Shown here: one piece after another, positions 57,504 to 64,000 of the stretch
How the letters are laid out: each line of letters starts with the position of its first letter
Position numbering within the stretch: position 1 is the first letter of the stretch
Origin: Plantactinospora soyae
Lineage (GTDB): Bacteria > Actinomycetota > Actinomycetes > Mycobacteriales > Micromonosporaceae
Assembly (NCBI RefSeq): GCF_014874095.1
Contig: NZ_JADBEB010000001.1
Span: 1,426,001-1,490,000, forward strand
Direction of reading: 5' to 3'
DNA length: 64,000 nucleotides
Position numbers and translations under genes: made by a program
Notes under the pieces: model-generated
What the model was told of the DNA's origin: nothing
Seen by the model: the letters and a program-made list of their open reading frames with translations, nothing else
Databases searched by the model: none

Positions 57504-57873
57504 CACTTATCTCCCTCTCCCGTTCCTTCAGGTATGTGGCGTAGAGCTGTTCCGCCTCGGGGATCGCTTCCCGGTACCAGCGCCGCCATTGGCCGGACTT
57601 GTCCCCGGCAACGAGCAGAATCGCGGAACGCCACGGGTCGAAGACGAACAGGATCCTGATCTCGGTACGCCCCGCGGACGGTGGCCGCAGTTCCTTCATG
57701 TTGGTGATCTGGGAAGCGGTGATGCTGTCCACCAACGGCCGACCCTCACCCGGGCCATTGCGTTCCAGGACAAGGATGGCCTGATTGACCAGGCGATGCG
57801 TCTCGCGATCAGCCTGGTGCAGAGCGTCGAGAAACTCTTCGACCTGGGCGGTCAGCAAGATTTCCCAGTCCAC
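57490..57873 (-). CDS. higB: HigB-like (RelE/Gp49 type) toxin
   Basis: 127 residues from GTG 57873, preceded by GAGGAGGGGG. The fold pattern VEEFLDALHQADRETHRLVNQAILVLERNGPGEGRPLVDSI, MKELRPPSAGRTEIRILFVFDPWRSAILLVAGDKSG is that of phage-derived Gp49-like/HigB ribosome-dependent mRNA nucleases. Basic residues (R84, R88 and K107 regions) are in the usual places. A palindromic AT-rich promoter lies just upstream. Confidence 0.82.
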   Translation of the reverse strand: MDWEILLTAQVEEFLDALHQADRETHRLVNQAILVLERNGPGEGRPLVDSITASQITNMKELRPPSAGRTEIRILFVFDPWRSAILLVAGDKSGQWRRWYREAIPEAEQLYATYLKEREREISDEWR

Positions 57874-57889
57874 GGCCCCCTCCTCGCTG

Positions 57890-57907
57890 GTTAACAATTT
57901 TCTTAAC
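57890..57907. promoter_or_regulatory. AT-rich operator of the higBA pair
   Basis: GTTAACAATTTTCTTAAC is an imperfect palindrome (7 of 9 pairs) 17 bases upstream of the toxin start, far more AT-rich than its surroundings. It is the expected binding site for the HigA antitoxin and probably overlaps the promoter. Confidence 0.55.
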
Positions 57908-58129
57908 ACGGATCCGCCCCCCGCCGCAACTCACTCCGATGATCGGTCCACCGGCCCTACCCCGCCGCGCTAAACCTGTCGCCCGGGTGCCAGGCGCGGC
58001 GTACGATCGAACGCTCGCGTGCCAACCGCACGCCCTTCCAGCACCGGGCACAGCCGGTACCGCGCTGACGGAGCGCCGGGCGGCCCAGGTCAACCGAGCC
58101 GATAATCGCGCACCGAAAGGTCTCATCGG

Positions 58130-60214
58130 ATGACCCTGCCCGCCTTCGACCCGCCCATCGAACACGCTGCCACGGAACACCAGCCCGACGACCTCGACCG
58201 GGAACTCGCCGCCGAACGGGCCCACCTGGGCGCCTCCCGGGCCGCCCTCCGGCGGATGCGGGAGCACGCCGAGGCACTTTTCAGCACCGGTCAGGACGTC
58301 GCCGGGGACGCGTACGCCGCCGAAACCCTCGGCCGTACGCTGTCCCGCCGGGTCGCCGAACTGGCCGACGATCCCAACACCCCGCTCTTCTTCGGCCGGC
58401 TCGACTTCTCCGACGCGAGTCACCACATCGGGCGGCGCCACGTCACCGACCCGGTCGGCGAGCCGATGGTGCTGGACTGGCGGGCTCCGCTCTCCCGCTC
58501 CTTCTACCGGGCCAGCGTCCGGGACCCGCAGGGGGTGCACACCCGGCGACGGTTCGGCTTCGGCGCCGGTCAGCTCACCAGCTTCGAGGACGAACACCTC
58601 GACCGGGGCGAGGAGTACGGCACGAAGAGCCGGATCCTCACCGCCGAGATCGAACGCCCCCGGGTCGGTCCGATGCGGGACATCGTCGCCACCATCCAGC
58701 CCGAGCAGGACGAGTTGGTCCGCGCCGACCTGGCGGACTCGATCTGCGTACAGGGTGCTCCGGGCACCGGTAAGACGGCAGTCGGGTTGCACCGGGCCGC
58801 GTACCTGCTCTACCTGCACCGGGAACGGCTGCGCCGGTCCGGCGTACTGGTCGTCGGGCCGAACCGGGCGTTCCTGTCGTACATCTCGGCGGTGCTGCCC
58901 GCGCTCGGCGAGGTCGAGGTGACCCAGGCGACCGTGGAGGACCTGGTCACCTCGCCGTACCGGTCGGAGGGCACCACCCGGTCCGGAACCCTGGCGATCC
59001 GGGGCACCGACCAGCCGGCCACCGCCATCGTCAAGCACGACGCCCGGATGGCCGAGGTGCTGCGCCGGGCCCTGGCCGGGTTGATCCACGATCCGGAGGA
59101 GCCGATCACGGTCTCCGACGGCTCGTTCCGCTGGCGGGTGAGCACCGAGGCGCTGCGCCGGGTGGTCGAGGAGGCCCGCCGGGAAGGGCTGCCGTACGCC
59201 ACCGGTCGGGAACGGGTCCGGGCCCGGGTGGTCAGCCTGCTGCAACGACAGGCCGAGGCGCGCCGGGCCGAGTCACCCGGCGAGGTGTGGTTGCGCCGGA
59301 TGGGCCGGTCGAAGCCGGTCACCGAGTTCCTCGACCGGTGCTGGCCGGCGGTCACCCCGGACGGGCTGGTACACCGGCTGCTCGCCGATCCGGACGCGCT
59401 GGCCAGTGCCGCCGTCGACCTGCTCACCGAGGCCGAACAGGCGCTGCTGACCTGGCCGAAACCGCCCCGTACGGCGAAGGCGGCGAAGTGGAGCGCCGCC
59501 GATGCCGTACTGGTCGACGAGGCGGCCGGGTTGGTCGAGCGGCTGCCCAGCTTCGGACACGTGGTGGTGGACGAGGCCCAGGACCTCTCCGCGATGCAGT
59601 GCCGGGCCATCGCCCGGCGCAGCGAGCACGGCTCGATCACGCTGCTCGGCGACCTCGCCCAGGGCACCGCGCCGTGGGCCGCCACGAACTGGCGGGAGTC
59701 CCTGCGGCACCTCGGCAAGCCGGACGCCTCGGTGGTGCCGTTGACCATCGGTTTCCGGGTACCGGCCGCGGTGGTCGCGTTCGCCAACCGGCTGCTGCCG
59801 GCGCTCGCCGTGGACGTACCGCCGGCCGAGTCGCTGCGCCGCGACGGCGCGCTCGACATCCGTACCGTGACCGACCTGTCGGCGGCGACGGTGACCGAGG
59901 TACGGGCGGCGCTCGCCCACGACGGCTCGATCGCGGTGATCGCCGCCGACGCCGAGGCCGACGGGCTGCGCGCGGCGCTGGCCGGCGCTGGAATCGCGGC
60001 CGCGACCGCCGACGAGGTCGAGACCGCCGCGCGGGTCACCGTCGTCCCGGCCACCCTCGTCAAGGGCCTGGAGTACGACCACGTGATCGTGGTGGAGCCG
60101 GCCCGGATCGTGGCGGCCGAACCACGCGGCCTGAACCGGCTCTACGTGGTGCTGACCCGGGCCGTCTCCCGGCTCGCCGTGCTGCACACCGAGCCCCTGC
60201 CCGCACCGCTCTGA
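58130..60214 (+). CDS. HelD/HelR-like superfamily 1 helicase (RNA polymerase recycling)
   Basis: 694 residues. An N-terminal coiled-coil arm (about 20-80) and LFFGRLDF, GRRHVTDP and VLDWRAP segments are typical of HelD proteins. Walker A is GAPGTGKTA (209-217), Walker B VVVDEAQDLSAMQ, and the final motif LTRAVSRLAVLH. HelD binds RNA polymerase and removes it from stalled complexes; the HelR branch in Streptomyces gives rifampicin tolerance. No rifampicin-associated promoter element was recognised upstream, so which branch it belongs to stays open. Confidence 0.85.
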   Translation: MTLPAFDPPIEHAATEHQPDDLDRELAAERAHLGASRAALRRMREHAEALFSTGQDVAGDAYAAETLGRTLSRRVAELADDPNTPLFFGRLDFSDASHHIGRRHVTDPVGEPMVLDWRAPLSRSFYRASVRDPQGVHTRRRFGFGAGQLTSFEDEHLDRGEEYGTKSRILTAEIERPRVGPMRDIVATIQPEQDELVRADLADSICVQGAPGTGKTAVGLHRAAYLLYLHRERLRRSGVLVVGPNRAFLSYISAVLPALGEVEVTQATVEDLVTSPYRSEGTTRSGTLAIRGTDQPATAIVKHDARMAEVLRRALAGLIHDPEEPITVSDGSFRWRVSTEALRRVVEEARREGLPYATGRERVRARVVSLLQRQAEARRAESPGEVWLRRMGRSKPVTEFLDRCWPAVTPDGLVHRLLADPDALASAAVDLLTEAEQALLTWPKPPRTAKAAKWSAADAVLVDEAAGLVERLPSFGHVVVDEAQDLSAMQCRAIARRSEHGSITLLGDLAQGTAPWAATNWRESLRHLGKPDASVVPLTIGFRVPAAVVAFANRLLPALAVDVPPAESLRRDGALDIRTVTDLSAATVTEVRAALAHDGSIAVIAADAEADGLRAALAGAGIAAATADEVETAARVTVVPATLVKGLEYDHVIVVEPARIVAAEPRGLNRLYVVLTRAVSRLAVLHTEPLPAPL

Positions 60215-60420
60215 GCCGCCTTCCGGCGCCCTTCCTGGCCCGCCTGCGATGGCCTCGGGAGGCGGTGCCGTCTCCACCACGAGGTGGAACCGGAAGAGGG
60301 ACCGGACCCCGGCGACTCGTTCGCACCGGGGAGGTGCGGTTCATCACCGATGTGGACGATTACGCCACCGTTGGCGGGACATGATCGGAGGAAGCACCCG
60401 CCATCCATCCGGGAGGAATT

Positions 60421-61692
60421 GTGCACCCGCTCCGTCCGTACCAGTCACGCCGCAACTTTCTGCGTACCGCCCTGGGGTCGACCGTGGCGGTGGTGGCGCT
60501 CGGCAGCGCCGCGACCCCCGCGATGGCCGGCGCCGCGCCGACCGGTTCCGGCGGCGGTCTGCCGGACGAGGTACTGCGGGAACGCCTGCGGGCGATCAGC
60601 GACGCCGGAATGCCGGGCGTCTTCGCCGAGGTACGCGACGGCCGCGCGACCTGGCGGGGAGCCAGCGGAGTCGCCGATGTGGAGACCGGACGGCCGGTCC
60701 GACCGGACTTCCAGCACCGGGTCGGCAGCATCACCAAGACCTTCGTGGCGACGGCGCTGCTGCAACTCGTCGCCGAGCGCCGGCTGTCGCTGGACGCACC
60801 GGTCGGCCGCTACCTGCCTGAACTCGTACCGGCCGGGGTGACCGTCCGGATGCTGCTGAACCAGACCGGCGGGATCAACGACTACGACCACGTCCTGTTC
60901 GGGACGCTGGAAGGCATCGAGAAGTACCAGCACACCACAATCAAGCCGGCGGAACTGGTCCGGATCGGACTGGCGGAGCCGCCGGTCGGCGCGCCGGGCG
61001 AGCATCACTACTACGCGAACACCAACTACATCCTGGCCGGGCTGCTCCTGGAACGGATCACCAAGCGGCCGGCCGCCGTGGAACTCACCCGCCGCATCCT
61101 GCGCCCGCTCGGCCTGCACGGGAGCTACTTCCCGGGTACGTCGCCCCGGATCGAAGGGCCGCACTCGGCGGCCTACCTGCCCTGGGACGACGCCACCCTG
61201 CGTGACTTCAGCGTCTACAACATGTCCTGGGCCTGGACGGCCGGGGAACTGGTCTCCACCACCGCCGACCTGAACCGGTTCTTCCGGGCGCTGCTCGGCG
61301 GGCAGCTGCTCCGGCCGACCGAACTGGCCGAGATGCGTCGGACCGTACCGGCCGATCCCGCCAACCCGGACGGCGGCCGGTACGGGCTGGGCCTGATCAG
61401 CGCGTCACTGCCCGGCATCCCCGTCTGGGGGCACGACGGCGTGGTCTTGGGGTCCGAGACCATGTCGCTGCATTCGGCGGACGGCCGGCGCCAGGTGAGC
61501 GTCGCGCTGAACGCCAGCCACTACTGGGCTCCCGGCCTGCCCGATCCGATCGGCGCGGCGCTGTTCGACTTCCTGCTCACCGCGCTGGGTGGAACAGCAC
61601 CGGCCCCGACGGCGGCGAACCGGGCTCAGGGCGGCCGGACGGACGCCCTACGGTTCACTCCCGCCCCGGGCGCCTCGGCGTTCGCCCGGTAA
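60421..61692 (+). CDS. Tat-exported serine hydrolase (class C beta-lactamase/DD-peptidase family)
   Basis: 423 residues from GTG 60421 with GGGAGGA upstream. Twin-arginine signal SRRNFLRTALG (about 9-19) and cleavage near AMA (36). Catalytic motifs are S103-I-T-K106, Y198-A-N200 and H338-D-G340 in place of KTG. The arrangement is that of Streptomyces R61-type DD-carboxypeptidases and related esterases. It may trim peptidoglycan peptides or act as an esterase. Independent transcription unit. Confidence 0.87.
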   Translation: MHPLRPYQSRRNFLRTALGSTVAVVALGSAATPAMAGAAPTGSGGGLPDEVLRERLRAISDAGMPGVFAEVRDGRATWRGASGVADVETGRPVRPDFQHRVGSITKTFVATALLQLVAERRLSLDAPVGRYLPELVPAGVTVRMLLNQTGGINDYDHVLFGTLEGIEKYQHTTIKPAELVRIGLAEPPVGAPGEHHYYANTNYILAGLLLERITKRPAAVELTRRILRPLGLHGSYFPGTSPRIEGPHSAAYLPWDDATLRDFSVYNMSWAWTAGELVSTTADLNRFFRALLGGQLLRPTELAEMRRTVPADPANPDGGRYGLGLISASLPGIPVWGHDGVVLGSETMSLHSADGRRQVSVALNASHYWAPGLPDPIGAALFDFLLTALGGTAPAPTAANRAQGGRTDALRFTPAPGASAFAR

Positions 61693-61796
61693 TCCGCTCG
61701 GCGGGCGCCCGCCCCGTTCCTGCGGCCGGCGCCCGCCGCACAACCTCCGGCGGCGAGTGTCGTCAAAGTAGTTGGTGTGCTCGTGGAGTTTGTATT

Positions 61797-61810
61797 GTAA
61801 ACTCGTTTAC
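61797..61810. promoter_or_regulatory. palindrome touching the start codon of the ABC operon
   Basis: GTAAAC-TC-GTTTAC is a perfect palindrome that ends directly before GTG 61811. A -10-like TATTGT lies at 61793-61798, so transcription should start at or just before the GTG and give a leaderless message. A repressor on the palindrome would block the promoter; the HTH protein encoded by the second gene is the likely binder. Confidence 0.6.
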
Positions 61811-62518
61811 GTGACCGGGAGCTTTGACAACGAATCTGTCGACGAACACGACGAACTGCCGCCGGCCGATCCGGCCGCCGCGCTCCGGCTGATCGCGGAG
61901 CAGCAGGCCGAGGCGGCCCGCAAGCTCAGCCCCAACCTGCTCTGGTACTACTGGCCCTGGGGTCTGGCCTGGCTGATCGGCTTCGGCCTGCTCTTCCTGC
62001 GGTTCGGGCCGGACGGCCGGGTGTTCGTCGAGCTGCCCCTCTGGCTGCCACTGGCCACCCTCTTCACCCTGCTGATCAGCGCCGGCATCATCTCCGGGAT
62101 CACCGGCGCGCGGACCTACGGCCAGGTGACCGGCGACTCCAACCGGCGCGGTCTCTGGTACGGCCTGGCCTGGGGCCTCGGCTTCTCCGGCGTCATGGTG
62201 GTCCTCGGCCAGGTCTCCGACTACCTGCCGGAGGACATCGCAGGGCTGCTCTGGTCCGGCGTCCCGGTGGGGCTCACCGGCGCCCTACACATGGCCGGTG
62301 GCGCGATCTGGCTCGACCGCAACCTGTTCCGGCTGGGCGCCTGGATCAGCGTGATCAACATCGTCGGAGTGATCGCCGGACCGGGTTGGCACGCGCTGGT
62401 GGTCTCGATCGCCGGTGGTGGCGGAATGCTGGTGGCGGGCGTCGTCTTCCTGCTCCGCGACCGCGCCGGGAGCGCCCAGCGCGCTCGCCGGACCCCCAGT
62501 GCCCGGAGCGACCGGTGA
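61811..62518 (+). CDS. membrane protein of a self-regulated ABC operon
   Basis: 235 residues from GTG 61811, chosen because the promoter and operator abut it; a start 13 codons upstream would lie within them. A charged N-terminus (about 1-45) is followed by five or six hydrophobic helices. Conserved-looking parts are SPNLLWYYWPWGLAWLIGFGLLFL and YGLAWGLGFSGVMVVLG. No named family recognised. It overlaps the regulator gene by 4 bases and is probably an accessory of the ABC transporter or a sensor for its control. Confidence 0.72.
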   Translation: MTGSFDNESVDEHDELPPADPAAALRLIAEQQAEAARKLSPNLLWYYWPWGLAWLIGFGLLFLRFGPDGRVFVELPLWLPLATLFTLLISAGIISGITGARTYGQVTGDSNRRGLWYGLAWGLGFSGVMVVLGQVSDYLPEDIAGLLWSGVPVGLTGALHMAGGAIWLDRNLFRLGAWISVINIVGVIAGPGWHALVVSIAGGGGMLVAGVVFLLRDRAGSAQRARRTPSARSDR

Positions 62519-62846
62519 GTGGGCCGCCCGAACTCGACCCGGTGATCCACGCCCAGGCCCGGCTGCGGGTCATGGCCACCCTCGCCACCCTCTGCGAGGG
62601 CGACCGGATCACCTTCCCCCGGCTCCAGGACGTCCTGCAGATGACCGCCGGCAACCTCTCGGTGCACCTCCGCAAGCTCGAGGAGGCCGGGTACGTCGAG
62701 ATCGTCAAGACCCACCAGGGCCGTACCCCGACCACTCTCGTCGCACTCACCCGGCGCGGCCGGTTCGCCTTCGAGGAGTACACCCTGGCGGTCCGCGCCC
62801 TGCTCGACACGCCCCAGACGCTGGATCCCGCACAGACGGAGGAGAG

Positions 62847-62850
<4 letters not shown>
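62515..62850 (+). CDS. winged-helix transcriptional regulator (HTH_34/MarR-like)
   Basis: 111 residues from GTG 62515. The fold IHAQARLRVMATLATLCEGDRITFPRLQDVLQMTAGNLSVHLRKLEEAGYVE and the wing KTHQGRTPTTLVALTRRGR are typical of the winged-helix group that includes HTH_34. Overlaps both neighbours by 4 bases (GTGA, ATGA). It probably represses the operon at the 61797-61810 palindrome. Confidence 0.84.
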
Positions 62851-63791
<941 letters not shown>

Positions 63792-63805
63792 AGGAGGATC
63801 CGGTC

Positions 63806-64000
63806 GTGCGGCTGTCCCTCGTACACGCCAGATATCAACTGCTGGAAACGTTCCGGATCCCGATCGCGATCGTTGGCAGCGCCTTCTTCCCGGCCGCGTC
63901 GATGCTGTTCTTCGTCGTACCGTTCAGCGGGAACGACCCCGTCGTCGCCACCAACGCCACCGCCGCGATGGTCACCTTCGCGGTGATGAGCACCAACATC
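63806..64000 (+). CDS. ABC-2 type permease, N-terminal part
   Basis: 65 codons from GTG 63806 with AAGGAGGA 7 bases upstream; the frame continues past the window. The sequence MRLSLVHARYQLLETFRIPIAIVGSAFFPAASMLFFVVPF is typical of the cytoplasmic start and first helix of ABC-2 permeases. It is the membrane partner of the ATP-binding protein before it. Confidence 0.85.
   Translation, partial: MRLSLVHARYQLLETFRIPIAIVGSAFFPAASMLFFVVPFSGNDPVVATNATAAMVTFAVMSTNI

Noticed and set aside
57910-58129. Rifampicin-associated element upstream of the HelD/HelR-like gene
   Set aside because: No convincing inverted repeat of the described type could be found by eye.

Overview
The window comes from a high-GC actinomycete, most probably a member of the Micromonosporaceae (Micromonospora or a close relative). 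This is an inference from the GC-rich codon use with many GTG starts, the menaquinone/futalosine gene set, the ESX-type secretion genes, the ECF sigma/anti-sigma pair and a GGAAGGGGCCCTTCC-type terminator repeat. No rRNA, tRNA, CRISPR array or intact insertion sequence was recognised.

Layout. Positions 1-2522 carry divergent type VII secretion genes (eccB, partial, and eccE). Positions 2610-6315 hold a RarD-type permease, a Tat-exported PhoD alkaline phosphatase and a secreted discoidin-domain protein. Three glycosyltransferases follow (6379-10585), then a divergent TetR/ABC-F pair (10623-13066). An ECF sigma factor of SigL type with its zinc-finger anti-sigma factor lies divergent to a second alkaline phosphatase, PhoX (13100-16674). 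IclR, MFS and lipoprotein genes reach 19737.

The centre (19799-42063) is a respiratory block on the minus strand. It holds a polyprenyl diphosphate synthase, a complete 14-gene complex I operon (nuoA to nuoN, mostly with 4-bp overlaps), a geranylgeranyl-reductase-family flavoprotein (MenJ-like), menaquinone methyltransferase MenG and the radical-SAM futalosine enzyme MqnC. MqnA lies further on at 54082, so quinone ring, side chain, side-chain reduction and the main quinone-reducing dehydrogenase are nearly all represented. Iron-sulfur demand is very high, and an IdeR/DtxR-like palindrome sits upstream of the reductase gene.

Positions 42273-47983 are an accessory stretch: a TPR protein, a secreted phospholipase-D-like protein, a small HTH protein divergent from a small Cys-rich protein, a GNAT enzyme, a secreted Tyr-rich peptide, and a two-gene PIN-like toxin-antitoxin candidate. 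That pair is bounded on one side by a diverged fragment of the paaE 3' end and on the other by the real paaE gene. The phenylacetyl-CoA epoxidase operon paaABCDE follows (47979-51706).

The right part has two tandem beta-lactamase-fold proteins, mqnA-MFS-arsR with an odd chain of overlapping mini-ORFs, a HigBA-type toxin-antitoxin pair, a HelD/HelR-like helicase, a Tat-exported serine hydrolase, and a self-regulated ABC transporter operon that runs off the right end.
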